A stretch of 64,000 bases of DNA from Acinetobacter portensis (GTDB lineage Bacteria > Pseudomonadota > Gammaproteobacteria > Pseudomonadales > Moraxellaceae), in assembly GCF_023158935.1 (NCBI RefSeq), contig NZ_CP096120.1, positions 2,170,001-2,234,000 on the forward strand, given 5' to 3'. The first letter of the stretch is position 1. Each line of letters opens with the position of its first letter. Positions 9,031-18,657 of the stretch are shown here, piece by piece. A program made the translations under genes and the position numbers. Below the pieces are notes generated by a model that had not been told where the DNA came from, ran no database searches, and saw only the letters and a list, made by a program, of their open reading frames with translations.

Positions 9031-12000
9031 ATGAAACGTATGTTGATTAATGCAACACATGCCGAAGAAATTCGCGTTGCACTTGTCACTGGACAGCGTC
9101 TTTACGATTTCGACTTAGAGAATCGTACACGCGAACAAAAAAAATCAAACATCTATAAAGGTCACGTGACTCGCGTTGAACCTTCTTTAGAAGCTGTATT
9201 TGTAGAGTATGGTGCAGGTCGTCAAGGCTTCTTGTCTATGCGCGAAATTGCAAACTCATACTACAAGGCAGACCCTCGACAAACTTCTAATATTCGTGAA
9301 CTTATTACTGAAGGTACTGAACTTTTAGTTCAAGTAGAAAAAGAAGAACGTGGTAACAAAGGTGCTGCGCTTTCTACTTTTATCTCACTTGCTGGTCGTT
9401 ATTTGGTACTTATGCCAAACAACCCTAAAGGTGGCGGTATTAGTCGTCAAATTTCTGGTTCAGTTCGTGAAGAACTCAAAGAAATGTTAGCGTCATTAAA
9501 TACTCCACGTGGTATGAGCGTTATTGTTCGTACAGCGGGTATTGGTCGCTCTAAAGAAGAATTACAACTAGACCTTCAACATTTGTTAGATCTTTGGGCT
9601 CAAATCCAAACTACTGCCAACTCAGGTCCATCTCCAATGTTAGTTCACCAAGAAGCAGGTGTTGTTACACGCGCTATTCGTGATTACTTACGTGATGATG
9701 TTGCTGAAATTTTAATTGATTCTGAGCAAGCATATAACGAAGCATATAACTTCGTAAAAGCGGTAATGCCACGTCAATTAGACAAACTAAAAACATATAC
9801 ATTAAATGAGCCTTTATTTGCTCATTTTGGTATTGAAAGCCAAATTCAAACTGCTTATGAGCGTGAAGTTAAACTTCCTTCAGGTGGTTCTATCGTTATT
9901 GATCAAACAGAAGCTTTAGTTTCTGTAGATATTAACTCTGCAAAATCAACTCGCGGACATGACGTAGAAGAAACAGCTTTAAATACAAACTTAGAAGCTG
10001 CTGAAGAAATTGCTCGCCAATTACGTTTACGTGATATTGGTGGTTTAGTTGTAATCGACTTCATCGATATGACGAAAGACCGCAACCAACGTATGGTTGA
10101 AGCGAAACTTCGTGAAGCAACTCAAAGTGACCGTGCCCGTATTCAGTTTGGTCAATTATCTCGCTTTGGTTTAATGGAAATGAGCCGTCAACGCTTACGT
10201 CCATCTTTAGAAGAAGCAACTGGTTATGTATGCCCTCGCTGTCATGGTACAGGTATGGTTCGTGACCTTCGTTCACTTTCGCTTTCTATTATGCGTAAAG
10301 TGGAAGAAATTGCACTTCGTGAACGCCAAGGTGAAGTTCAAGTTCAAGTTCCTGTTGAAATTGCAGCATTCATGCTCAATGAAAAACGTCACAGCCTTGT
10401 TTACTTAGAACAAACTTCTAATGTACGTGTAACTGTATTGCCTCACCCGCATTTAGAAACACCACATTACGAAATTTCATTTAACCCTGAAGGCTTTGCG
10501 CCAACAAGCTACGAACGTACTGAAGCGACTCGTAATAGCGAAAAAGAATTGGGTTATGAATCTTCAGAGTGGCATTTAGAAGAAGAGCAACACACTCATG
10601 CAGCAGCTCCTGCTCCTGCACAGCAAAATGCTCATAAAAACCAAAATCCAAATCAAAAGCGTCGTCCGCAACATGCGAACCAACAACAAGTTCAGCAACA
10701 GCAAGTAAAAGCTGCTCCCGCTCAAGCATCTACAAGCCCTTGTGCTTGGTTAGAAAACTTGTTTGTTCAAAAGCAAGCAACAACAATTGATCAATCTCGC
10801 ACAGCAAACAATGCTGCATCTGCAATTGAACAAATGGTAAATGGTGGTGCTGTAAGTCGTGGTCAATTTGGTCAAGTAAATAACCAAGTTCAAGCCCCAA
10901 CCCAACAACGTGCTCCTGTTGCGCAAGCAAATAATGCTTATTTGGCGCCTTCAAGTGTTGCGAACAAGTCTGAACAACGCGATCTAATGGACAAACCTTT
11001 AGAGCGCGATGAGAAGACTCAACGTCCAAACAACAACAAGAAGCCACGCAATAACAAGCACAAAGAACCGCGCGAACAAGTACAACAAGACAATGTACAA
11101 CACCAAGTACATGAAGAAATTGTACAAGTATCTCGTCAAGAACAACGCCAAGATGCACGTGAAAACAAACGTAATTCTCGTCGTCATCACAACAATAATG
11201 ATCAACAACAGCAAAATGAAGTTCTAAACAATGAACAACAAGCTGCTGTTCCACGTCGTGACCGCAATAACCAACAGCGTCCAAACCGTCCAAATCGCCA
11301 CCGCGATCCAAGCGTATTGAACGAACAAGCAACTGCACCAGTCACTCCTGTTGTTGAAGCTACTATCGATCAAAATCACGTTAAAGTTGAAATGATTGAT
11401 ATCCCTCAACAAGAAGTGATGCCAACTGCTTTAGTTGTGAATGTTGATCAAGCTCAAAGTGAAATTATTGCTTTAAGCCAACCTCAAACTGCTGCTGTTG
11501 TTACACCTGTAGAAGCTGCAATTGTTGAAGAAACAAAACCAGCACCTGTACAAAAAGAAGTTGCCGAGAAAAAACCTCATGCACACAAAAAAGCTGATTA
11601 TGCGAACAAACAAGCGCAGCAACCAGTAAAACGTGCAAGTAATGACCCTCGTCAAAATCGTCGTCAACGTAACGAACAAGCACAAGTTCCTGAGTTAAAA
11701 CCAACTCAAGTTCCTACGCTTTCAAATTACACAGTGGATTCTTTAATCCGCCATGTATACGGCGATGACTGCTCTGTTCTTATTGAACAATTTGGATTAA
11801 TTCCAACGTTCAATCGTGCATTGGCAAAATTCACTAGTGAATATGCTGCAAGCTTAGCATCTCAAAACGCAGCACCTGCTGCCGAGAAAAAGCCTGTAAC
11901 ACGCGATGTTGAAGTAAGTAAAGCAACTCCAGAAGCAGAACCAGCTCCTGTACTTGACCTTACGCCACCAAAACCTGTTTCAGACAATCGTGTTGCAAAT

Positions 12001-12372
12001 GATCCGCGTGAGCGTCGTCGTTTAGCAAAACTTGCTGCCGAACAAGCGCATGAGCAAGCTAAACAAGCTCACATTGAAGCAGATAAAGCACAACAAGCTG
12101 AAGAAGCAACACCTGTTGTTGAAGAAGCAGTTACAGCACCTGTTGCAGAAATTGTTGAGGCTGTAGAAACAGTTGAGCCTGCTGTTGAAGCTCCGATTGA
12201 AACAACTACAGAATCAGTAGAAGAAACTGTAAGCGAAGTTGCTCAAGCAACTGAAACTACAGAAGATCAATCTGCTGAAGATTCTGCAACTTCAACGAAA
12301 GACAAGCCTGCAAGACCTCGTCGTCCTCGCGGTCGTCCACCGAAAAAAGTAGACACTACACCAGAGTCATAA
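9031..12372 (+). CDS. rne: ribonuclease E
   Basis: 1113 aa. The N-terminal half is the catalytic region: opening [13 protein letters not shown], an S1 RNA-binding domain, the RNase H-like fold with [12 protein letters not shown] (Asp near 300) and VVIDFIDM (Asp near 343), and the zinc-link CPRCHGTG with Cys401 and Cys404, which holds the tetramer. From about residue 510 the protein becomes low-complexity, rich in Q, N, R, A and E, with basic patches likely to bind RNA and degradosome partners. It ends in [12 protein letters not shown], an AT-hook-like basic tail. RNase E makes the rate-limiting cuts in mRNA decay and processes rRNA and tRNA at the inner membrane. Starts after a long leader and ends at a strong terminator. 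Confidence 0.97.
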   Translation: MKRMLINATHAEEIRVALVTGQRLYDFDLENRTREQKKSNIYKGHVTRVEPSLEAVFVEYGAGRQGFLSMREIANSYYKADPRQTSNIRELITEGTELLVQVEKEERGNKGAALSTFISLAGRYLVLMPNNPKGGGISRQISGSVREELKEMLASLNTPRGMSVIVRTAGIGRSKEELQLDLQHLLDLWAQIQTTANSGPSPMLVHQEAGVVTRAIRDYLRDDVAEILIDSEQAYNEAYNFVKAVMPRQLDKLKTYTLNEPLFAHFGIESQIQTAYEREVKLPSGGSIVIDQTEALVSVDINSAKSTRGHDVEETALNTNLEAAEEIARQLRLRDIGGLVVIDFIDMTKDRNQRMVEAKLREATQSDRARIQFGQLSRFGLMEMSRQRLRPSLEEATGYVCPRCHGTGMVRDLRSLSLSIMRKVEEIALRERQGEVQVQVPVEIAAFMLNEKRHSLVYLEQTSNVRVTVLPHPHLETPHYEISFNPEGFAPTSYERTEATRNSEKELGYESSEWHLEEEQHTHAAAPAPAQQNAHKNQNPNQKRRPQHANQQQVQQQQVKAAPAQASTSPCAWLENLFVQKQATTIDQSRTANNAASAIEQMVNGGAVSRGQFGQVNNQVQAPTQQRAPVAQANNAYLAPSSVANKSEQRDLMDKPLERDEKTQRPNNNKKPRNNKHKEPREQVQQDNVQHQVHEEIVQVSRQEQRQDARENKRNSRRHHNNNDQQQQNEVLNNEQQAAVPRRDRNNQQRPNRPNRHRDPSVLNEQATAPVTPVVEATIDQNHVKVEMIDIPQQEVMPTALVVNVDQAQSEIIALSQPQTAAVVTPVEAAIVEETKPAPVQKEVAEKKPHAHKKADYANKQAQQPVKRASNDPRQNRRQRNEQAQVPELKPTQVPTLSNYTVDSLIRHVYGDDCSVLIEQFGLIPTFNRALAKFTSEYAASLASQNAAPAAEKKPVTRDVEVSKATPEAEPAPVLDLTPPKPVSDNRVANDPRERRRLAKLAAEQAHEQAKQAHIEADKAQQAEEATPVVEEAVTAPVAEIVEAVETVEPAVEAPIETTTESVEETVSEVAQATETTEDQSAEDSATSTKDKPARPRRPRGRPPKKVDTTPES

Positions 12373-12397
12373 TTGACTTGTTGTAGGTAAAAAAATT

Positions 12398-12426
12398 CCA
12401 GTCATTTCGGTGACTGGTTTTTTTTT
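12398..12426 (+). terminator. rne terminator
   Basis: Stem CCAGTCA (12398-12404) / TGACTGG (12411-12417) followed by nine T. A clear intrinsic terminator 25 bp past the rne stop codon. Confidence 0.9.
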
Positions 12427-12552
12427 GGTAATTTTGTCAATTTAGGTTGATTGCACTAGTCAGAAACGATTAAAAGACAAGTGTAGTAATTTATTGAAAT
12501 TCATCATAAACAAATAATGATGATACTGATTTACGAAAATAATAGGATTCTT

Positions 12553-14394
12553 ATGAGCCATAATTCACAAAGCGATCTCATTGGTTTTAAAGAAGTTGCA
12601 GCAAAAATTCCTAAATTCATGAGTAAGTTACCTCATTTAGTGACTGGCCTTAAGCAAGCTTATTTACGTACTTCAAACTCTCCTGCGGGTCTAGGTATCG
12701 CATTTGAAAGCGCAGTTAAACGCAACCCTCAAGGCTGTGCTTTAAGATATCAAGATCAAGCATTTTCATATCAAGAATTAAATAATTGGGCAAACCAAAT
12801 TGCTCACTATTACTTATCTATTGGTGCAAACAAAGGTGATGTTGTTGCACTTATGATGGAAAACCGCCCTGAAATGCTAGCAACAGTTCTCGGCTTAGCA
12901 AAAATTGGCGTTACTATTGCCCTTGTAAATACATCTCAAGTAGGCAAAGTTCTTGCACATAGCATTAATTTGGTAAAACCAATTGCTGTAATTTCGGGTG
13001 AAGAATGTTGTACTGCTGTAGATGAAATTCGTCATGACCTAGAAATTGCTGAAAATCGCTTTCACTGGTTTGCAGACAAAGAAACTTTAAAAGATGCAGG
13101 TGAAGCCCCAACAGGTTTTGTGAATTTGGCGCATGAAATTGCTAGCTTCCCAACATTTAACACACCTACGACTCACTCCGTTCAAGGTAAGGATGGATTA
13201 TTCTACATTTATACATCGGGTACTACAGGTCTACCCAAAGCGGTTATTTTCACCAATAGCCGTTGGACTTTGGCGTATGGCACCTATGGTCATGTAATTG
13301 ATTTCAAAGCTGATGATGTAATGTATTGCACCCTTCCGCTTTACCATGCAACAGGTATTGTTGTGTGTTGGTGTGGCGTTATTGCAAGTAGCGCAACGCT
13401 TGCAATTAGACGCAAATATTCAACATCTTCATTTTGGAAAGATGTACAAAAATTTGATGCCTCTGCCATTGGTTATGTAGGTGAACTTTGCCGTTACTTA
13501 ATGGATGCACCTGAGTCTGAATTAGAAAAAGGTCACCGTGTTACCAAAATGATTGGTAACGGCATGCGCCCAAATATTTGGGATAAATTCAAAGCACGCT
13601 TTGGTATTGAAGAAGTTCTTGAACTTTACGCATCTAGCGAAGGAAATGTAGGTTTTAGCAATGTTTTCAACTTTGACAATACAGTTGGATTCTCCCCTAC
13701 ACCCTATGCAGTTATTCAATACGATAAAGAAAATAATGAACCTGTTCGTGACAAAAATGGTTGGTGTATAAAAGTTAAAAAAGGTGAAGTTGGCTTACTT
13801 GTAGGAAAAATCACACGTCGCTCACCTTTTGATGGCTATACAGATCCTGAAAAAAATAAAGCCGTCGTCATGACAAATGTATTGAAAAAAGACGATGCTT
13901 ACTTCAATACAGGCGATTTAGTACGTGATATTGGCTTTAGGCATGCTCAATTTGTAGATCGTTTAGGTGATACTTTCCGTTGGAAAGGTGAAAATGTCTC
14001 TACAACCCAAGTTGAAAACATTGTTTCGGACTATGAAAAAATTACCGAAGCTGTTGTATATGGCGTAGAAATTCCAAATACGAATGGTCGTGCAGGCATG
14101 GCAGCCATTACTTTGCATGATGGTGCTCAATTAAATGAACAAGATTTATGCGATATGTTGACGGAATTTAAAAAATCATTGCCAGCTTACGCAATTCCAG
14201 TATTTTTACGTATTCAAGATACTGTAGAAACAACAGGTACATTCAAATATCAAAAAAGTAAGTTAAAAGAACAAGGCTTCAACATCCATCAAACGAATGA
14301 GAAGATTTTTGTTCTTTTACCAGGTTGCAATGAATATTGTGAACTTACAACTGAAATTTATAATGACATTGAAAGCTATAAATATAGATTTTAA
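12553..14394 (+). CDS. long-chain acyl-CoA synthetase, FATP/FadD6-like
   Basis: 613 aa from the ATG at 12553, chosen because AGGA lies 6 nt upstream; an ATG at 12517 would add 12 residues without a ribosome site. The adenylate-forming motif YTSGTTGLPKA is near residues 219-229, YFNTGDLVRD near 450, and KGENVSTTQVE follows in the C-terminal lid domain. The segment VNTSQVGKVLAHSINLVKP is characteristic of the very-long-chain/fatty-acid-transport-protein branch rather than of classical FadD. It activates fatty acids with ATP and CoA. Unlinked to other lipid genes; substrate length is inferred. Confidence 0.88.
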   Translation: MSHNSQSDLIGFKEVAAKIPKFMSKLPHLVTGLKQAYLRTSNSPAGLGIAFESAVKRNPQGCALRYQDQAFSYQELNNWANQIAHYYLSIGANKGDVVALMMENRPEMLATVLGLAKIGVTIALVNTSQVGKVLAHSINLVKPIAVISGEECCTAVDEIRHDLEIAENRFHWFADKETLKDAGEAPTGFVNLAHEIASFPTFNTPTTHSVQGKDGLFYIYTSGTTGLPKAVIFTNSRWTLAYGTYGHVIDFKADDVMYCTLPLYHATGIVVCWCGVIASSATLAIRRKYSTSSFWKDVQKFDASAIGYVGELCRYLMDAPESELEKGHRVTKMIGNGMRPNIWDKFKARFGIEEVLELYASSEGNVGFSNVFNFDNTVGFSPTPYAVIQYDKENNEPVRDKNGWCIKVKKGEVGLLVGKITRRSPFDGYTDPEKNKAVVMTNVLKKDDAYFNTGDLVRDIGFRHAQFVDRLGDTFRWKGENVSTTQVENIVSDYEKITEAVVYGVEIPNTNGRAGMAAITLHDGAQLNEQDLCDMLTEFKKSLPAYAIPVFLRIQDTVETTGTFKYQKSKLKEQGFNIHQTNEKIFVLLPGCNEYCELTTEIYNDIESYKYRF

Positions 14395-14403
14395 AGACAA
14401 AAA

Positions 14404-14462
14404 TTGCCTGTTTTTTGATTATATGATGTATTTTTGTTTTATTTATAATCAATCACAGGCAA
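14404..14462. repeat. 59-bp bipartite inverted repeat
   Basis: TTGCCTG (14404-14410) pairs with CAGGCAA (14456-14462), and inside it TTGATTAT (14415-14422) pairs with ATAATCAA (14445-14452). The T-rich run at 14471-14476 follows 8 nt later. It sits 10 bp past the acyl-CoA synthetase stop codon and probably acts as its 3'-end hairpin, though the long loop is unusual for a terminator. Confidence 0.55.
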
Positions 14463-14478
14463 CTTTATAATTTTTTAC

Positions 14479-14506
14479 TTGCGCTCATTTCATAACTTGC
14501 TACAAT
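14479..14506 (+). promoter_or_regulatory. promoter of the tRNA-Lys cluster
   Basis: TTGCGC (14479-14484) and TACAAT (14501-14506) are separated by 16 bp, close to the sigma-70 consensus, about 85 bp before the first tRNA. Confidence 0.65.
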
Positions 14507-14590
14507 ACGCTCCATCAAACGAAGTGGTGTTTAAAAACTTTCTAAGTTTTCTTGCACTACACATTCAAGCAACGCTTGAGTGCTGGTTCA

Positions 14591-14666
14591 GGGTCGTTAG
14601 CTCAGTTGGTAGAGCAGTAGACTTTTAATCTATTGGTCCCGCGTTCGAGTCGCGGACGACCCACCA
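14591..14666 (+). tRNA. tRNA-Lys(UUU), copy 1
   Basis: 76 nt including an encoded CCA end. The acceptor stem GGGTCGT pairs with ACGACCC, the D-loop (AGCTCAGTTGGTAGAGC) and T-arm (GTTCGAGTC) are canonical, and the anticodon TTT is at 14624-14626. First of three identical genes, probably made from one precursor. Confidence 0.97.
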
Positions 14667-14686
14667 TTTCTTTTGACACCCCTGAT

Positions 14687-14762
14687 GGGTCGTTAGCTCA
14701 GTTGGTAGAGCAGTAGACTTTTAATCTATTGGTCCCGCGTTCGAGTCGCGGACGACCCACCA
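14687..14762 (+). tRNA. tRNA-Lys(UUU), copy 2
   Basis: Identical to copy 1 over all 76 nt, including the encoded CCA. The 20-bp spacer from copy 1 leaves no room for a separate promoter, so it is co-transcribed. Confidence 0.97.
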
Positions 14763-14822
14763 TCATTCTAAAACTTCTGTTTTAGAAACCATCAAATCTA
14801 ATTTGATACAAAACCTTTGAAT

Positions 14823-14898
14823 GGGTCGTTAGCTCAGTTGGTAGAGCAGTAGACTTTTAATCTATTGGTCCCGCGTTCGAGTCGCGGACGACCCACCA
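14823..14898 (+). tRNA. tRNA-Lys(UUU), copy 3
   Basis: Identical to copies 1 and 2. The spacer of 60 bp contains a short hairpin-like run (TAAAACTTCTGTTTTA). No clear terminator follows within the next 100 bases. Confidence 0.97.
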
Positions 14899-15120
14899 TT
14901 CATCTTCAAAGCTCCTCATTCTTAATCCGCCAAAGAATCAAAACTTAGCTTTTTCAAATTAAAATACATCTCAAATTTTCCATTTTTTAATTCTCTACAC
15001 TCGGAATAATATTCTTTAGTATCTCTATTGTTTTTTAATACATTATTTAAATAACTTTTAAACTTTAAGCATAGCAACTAAAAGCCATTACCTTATCTAC
15101 TCACCACATATTTTATTAGA
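14899..15120. other. non-coding gap after the tRNA cluster
   Basis: About 220 AT-rich bases with no credible gene. It carries the 3' end of the tRNA transcript, and I see nothing else in it. Confidence 0.4.
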
Positions 15121-15151
15121 TATAAAAAAAGCCCCATTAAAGGACTTTTTC
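15121..15151 (-). terminator. terminator of the lipoprotein gene
   Basis: On the minus strand AAAAAGTCC / GGGGCTTTTT forms an imperfect stem followed by a T-run, just past the lipoprotein stop codon. Confidence 0.6.
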
Positions 15152-15155
15152 AAAA

Positions 15156-15764
15156 TTATGTTTCTCGCTTTATAACATAAGCTTCATGCGGAAATGGATG
15201 TCCATCTTGAAAGAACTTTTTATTCACTTCACTTTCATTCGCAATTTTATCTAAGTTCATAATTAAATTTTTATCTTTATCTATATCGTAAAAAAATTCT
15301 ACACCACTCATACGAAGTAGAATAATTTGATGATTTATATCATCATATTTCCAGTGATCTTGACGATACTGATGCTCAGATGCAAAGGTAATAGAACCCG
15401 CGTGAATAATTGTTCTATGCGCTGTACCATCGGGTAATAAATTTAAAATAAAATCTGCTGTTCCTTTTTCACAGTAAACTATTGGGTCTTTGCAATCGAC
15501 AACAACATGATAGCGTCCAACATAAGGAAGCGCATTGTCTGAAACAGATACACTTAAACCCTCTTCTTCAATAGGTACTGCGGTTTGCCCTGCAACATCT
15601 GTCAATTTTTTCCCTGTTACTGGCTCGTAATCATCTTTACTTGCTGTTTGAAAGGTTGCATTTTCATCAGCTGAAATTTCGCTAAATTGCTCTTGATTAC
15701 AAGCTACCATCCCTAAAGCTAAAAGAGAAAAAATGCAATTCTGATATATCATGCGATTCAACAT
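15156..15764 (-). CDS. putative lipoprotein
   Basis: 202 aa from the ATG at 15764, preceded by AAAGGTGA at suitable spacing; an ATG at 15779 would overlap that ribosome site. A lipoprotein signal peptide (MLNRMIYQNCIFSLLALGMVAC) places the acylated Cys at 22. The mature part is acidic and contains two close cysteines in CKDPIVYCEKGTADF, followed by alternating beta-like segments resembling NlpE/copper-resistance lipoproteins in general look, though I cannot assign the family. It stands alone, divergent from the PspC-domain gene. Confidence 0.65.
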   Translation of the reverse strand: MLNRMIYQNCIFSLLALGMVACNQEQFSEISADENATFQTASKDDYEPVTGKKLTDVAGQTAVPIEEEGLSVSVSDNALPYVGRYHVVVDCKDPIVYCEKGTADFILNLLPDGTAHRTIIHAGSITFASEHQYRQDHWKYDDINHQIILLRMSGVEFFYDIDKDKNLIMNLDKIANESEVNKKFFQDGHPFPHEAYVIKRET

Positions 15765-16007
15765 GAATTCACCTTTCATATAATATGAAGCCAGAAACTT
15801 TATTTAAATAATTACACAAATCACTTAATAATGAAACGTTTACTACACTGTCTCATATTAATGGTTATTTTAGGGTGATATAGAATACACAGATATAAGC
15901 AGTTACACATTTTAACGATTTAGTTTCTATAAAGACTTTAAATTTATAAATATAGCTCCATATTTTATATACAACTTACTGATTGTTCTAATTTTAAGGA
16001 GAACTAG

Positions 16008-16265
16008 ATGACCAATGTTGGTTTATATCGCTCTAACCGCTCATCAATGATTGCTGGTGTAATGGGTGGTATTGCTGAACGTTTTGGTTGGAATGCAAAT
16101 TTACTTCGCATTATTTTTATTGTCGTTTCAATTATGAGCGCAGCATTTCCAGGTATTTTGGTTTATTTAATTCTTTGGTTCTTAATGCCTAAAAAGCAAA
16201 TTGAATTACAGTATACATCTGGTTATGAAACACCTATGCGTACTGTAAATGATGACCGAGCCTAA
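16008..16265 (+). CDS. PspC-domain membrane protein
   Basis: 85 aa. Residues about 5-65 form a PspC domain: LYRSNRSSMIAGVMGGIAE followed by a transmembrane helix ending in LMPKK. PspC in the phage-shock system senses envelope stress with PspB and releases PspA. Here no pspA, pspB or pspF is adjacent, so this is a stand-alone PspC-like protein of unknown partner. AAGGAG lies 7 nt before the ATG, and a strong terminator follows. Confidence 0.85.
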   Translation: MTNVGLYRSNRSSMIAGVMGGIAERFGWNANLLRIIFIVVSIMSAAFPGILVYLILWFLMPKKQIELQYTSGYETPMRTVNDDRA

Positions 16266-16283
16266 ACTTTTGACCTTGTGGTC

Positions 16284-16321
16284 GCTACGATATTTTCCCC
16301 AAGATATCGTAGCTTTTTTTT
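16284..16321 (+). terminator. terminator between the PspC and HPP genes
   Basis: Perfect 10-bp stem GCTACGATAT (16284-16293) / ATATCGTAGC (16304-16313) followed by eight or more T. Confidence 0.9.
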
Positions 16322-16326
16322 GCCTA

Positions 16327-17430
16327 CTATTTTCCACTTTCCCGAAGTTGCTGATTTAAAACAGCAATCATATCGGCTCGACTAATAATCCCTATAAGCT
16401 TTTTATTTTCAACAACAGGAATGTAGTTAAAAGAACGCTCCACAAAATATGGAATAAGTGTTTGAATAGATTGATCAGGCTTAACTGTAATGACTTTTTT
16501 ATTCATAATATCTTGTACCTGATTCCCCCACGCAAACTTCATATCAGGTTCGCGATTAAAGCACTCCATCACATCATATAAAGCCAAAGTTCCAATCAAA
16601 ATATTTTGCGTATTCACAACGGGTAAACTCATCAAATTTATTTGTTTAAATTTTGCTAAAACATCTTTAACTTCATCATTTTCATATAAGCAAATAACAT
16701 CTTTAGTCATGATGTCACCACAGGTATATGTTTCAGGCTTTCTAGCGTCTGCTAAATACTGGGCTTCTAAAATAATATGTTGTAAATCATATTCACTAAT
16801 ATCAAGAAGTTCAGTTTGTTTTGCTAATACTTGCTGAATATCTTTTGGCTGAACAGATACCTTCTGCAAAGCTGTAGGGTCTGCCGATCGTGTATTGATT
16901 TGAGCTTTCTGTGGATATTGTTTTCCCATAAATCTATTAAATATAACTGCAATGATCAACAGTAAAATAGAATTCAATAAAACAGGATATAAAACAAAAG
17001 CATAACCTAAATTATGCACCTCTCCCCCACCTAATACCGCGGTAATAGCGACAGCACCACTTGGTGGATGTAATGAGTCTGTTGTCATCATAAGAAAAAT
17101 AGACAATGCAACAGCAACACTAAAAGCAATTGTTAAATTAGGAATCCATAAAGCGCAACTTACGCCAATTATGCCTGCTATTGTATTCCCAACCACCACA
17201 TTCCAAGGTTGAGCCAAAGGACTCGCAGCAACTGCAAATAATAAAACCGCAGATGCTCCCATGGGTGCGATATACCAAGCATTAAAACCATTTAGCGCAA
17301 TCCAACTGATCAACGAGGACAATCCCAGTCCAAGCAACGCGCCAACTGCACAAATCAAACGGTCTTTTAAAGTTAATATTTTGAAATTAGGCTTTAGCGT
17401 ATTTAACCAGTTGGCTTGATTTTGAAGCAT
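16327..17430 (-). CDS. HPP-family membrane protein with two CBS domains
   Basis: 367 aa. The N-terminal half (about 25-170) has four to five transmembrane helices and the signature SLHPPSGAVA with HPP at 121-123. After a linker come two CBS domains (about 237-300 and 305-365: GDIMTKDVICLYEND and DIMNKKVITVKPDQSIQTL). HPP proteins are integral membrane proteins, some linked to nitrite transport; CBS pairs bind adenine nucleotides and usually gate activity. The combination suggests a nucleotide-regulated transporter of unknown substrate. Convergent with the PspC gene. Confidence 0.85.
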   Translation of the reverse strand: MLQNQANWLNTLKPNFKILTLKDRLICAVGALLGLGLSSLISWIALNGFNAWYIAPMGASAVLLFAVAASPLAQPWNVVVGNTIAGIIGVSCALWIPNLTIAFSVAVALSIFLMMTTDSLHPPSGAVAITAVLGGGEVHNLGYAFVLYPVLLNSILLLIIAVIFNRFMGKQYPQKAQINTRSADPTALQKVSVQPKDIQQVLAKQTELLDISEYDLQHIILEAQYLADARKPETYTCGDIMTKDVICLYENDEVKDVLAKFKQINLMSLPVVNTQNILIGTLALYDVMECFNREPDMKFAWGNQVQDIMNKKVITVKPDQSIQTLIPYFVERSFNYIPVVENKKLIGIISRADMIAVLNQQLRESGK

Positions 17431-17608
17431 ATTCTGCCTACATATTCATTTTTATGATTTGCAACAGTATAAAACTATCAAAGCTTTAAGATGTATTCAT
17501 TTTATATCTTATGGTTATTGTTTAAACTGAATTTCAACACCATCTTTTTTGCTATAAATTCAGTCTTGAAATAAATTGTTTAAACATTCGTCCTTTTATT
17601 CATAACCT

Positions 17609-17637
17609 TTGCCACTCTCCTGCAAAATCCTTATAAT
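17609..17637 (+). promoter_or_regulatory. glyQS promoter
   Basis: TTGCCA (17609-17614), a 17-bp spacer and a perfect TATAAT (17632-17637). Predicted start near 17644 gives a leader of about 30 nt, too short for a T-box, in keeping with a constitutive tRNA-synthetase operon. Confidence 0.75.
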
Positions 17638-17673
17638 TGAGGGCAATTCTTCTCTAATTTTAAGTGGATGACC

Positions 17674-18657
17674 ATGAGTCGCGCCATATCGCATATTGAT
17701 ACTTTCCAAGGCTTAATTCTTGCCTTACAAAACTACTGGGCTGAACAAGGCTGTGTAATTTTACAACCTTACGATATGGAAATGGGCGCAGGCACATTCC
17801 ACACAGCTACTTTCTTACGTGCTTTAGGCCCTGAAACTTGGAATGCTGCTTACGTTCAGCCTTCACGTCGTCCTAAAGATGGTCGTTATGGTGAAAACCC
17901 AAACCGCCTACAACACTACTACCAATTCCAAGTAGTGCTTAAGCCAAACCCAGACAACATCCAACAGCTTTATTTAGACTCTTTAAAAGCAATTGGTATT
18001 GATCCTTTAGTTCATGACATTCGTTTTGTAGAAGATAACTGGGAATCTCCAACTTTAGGCGCTTGGGGCTTAGGTTGGGAAGTTTGGCTAAACGGTATGG
18101 AAGTGACTCAATTTACTTACTTCCAACAAGTGGGCGGTGTTGAATGCTACCCAGTAACAGGTGAAATCACTTACGGTCTTGAACGTTTAGCAATGTACCT
18201 TCAAGGTGTAGATTCTGTTTACGATCTTGTTTGGACAAAAGGTCAATTTGGCACAGTAACTTACGGCGATGTATTCCATCAAAATGAAGTTGAGCAATCG
18301 ACTTATAACTTCGAATATGCAAACGTAGAAAAAATGTTTGAATTGTTCGACTTCTACGAAGCTGAAGCATCTCGCTTAATGGAAGCTGAACTTCCACTTC
18401 CTGCATACGAACAAGTAATTAAGGCATCTCATAGCTTTAACTTACTCGATGCGCGCGGTGCAATTTCTGTAACTGAACGTCAGCGTTATATTTTACGTGT
18501 ACGTACATTGGCTCGTGCTATTGCACAAAGTTATGTTGCTGCTCGTGCGAAGCTTGGCTTCCCAATGGCAGAACCTGCACTTCGTGATGAAGTTCTTGCA
18601 CAATTAAAAGCGCAAGTTGAAGCGGAAGCAAAAGTTGAATCTAAGGAGAGCAAATAA
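17674..18657 (+). CDS. glyQ: glycine--tRNA ligase alpha subunit
   Basis: 327 aa from the second ATG (17674), favoured by AGTGGA 5-6 nt upstream; the ATG at 17668 adds two residues. The family core is intact: [45 protein letters not shown] split over short motifs, [20 protein letters not shown] and the [19 protein letters not shown] block. GlyQ carries the class II catalytic core of the alpha2beta2 glycyl-tRNA synthetase found in most bacteria. A C-terminal extension of about 25 residues is rich in Ala, Glu and Lys. Its TAA overlaps the glyS ATG by one base, so the two are translationally coupled. Confidence 0.97.
   Translation: MSRAISHIDTFQGLILALQNYWAEQGCVILQPYDMEMGAGTFHTATFLRALGPETWNAAYVQPSRRPKDGRYGENPNRLQHYYQFQVVLKPNPDNIQQLYLDSLKAIGIDPLVHDIRFVEDNWESPTLGAWGLGWEVWLNGMEVTQFTYFQQVGGVECYPVTGEITYGLERLAMYLQGVDSVYDLVWTKGQFGTVTYGDVFHQNEVEQSTYNFEYANVEKMFELFDFYEAEASRLMEAELPLPAYEQVIKASHSFNLLDARGAISVTERQRYILRVRTLARAIAQSYVAARAKLGFPMAEPALRDEVLAQLKAQVEAEAKVESKESK

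Noticed and set aside
10730..11700. Long open frames on the opposite strand of rne
   Set aside because: They are shadows of the Q/N/R/A-rich codons in the RNase E tail; composition is odd (Cys/His/Leu/Val-rich) and there are no ribosome sites.
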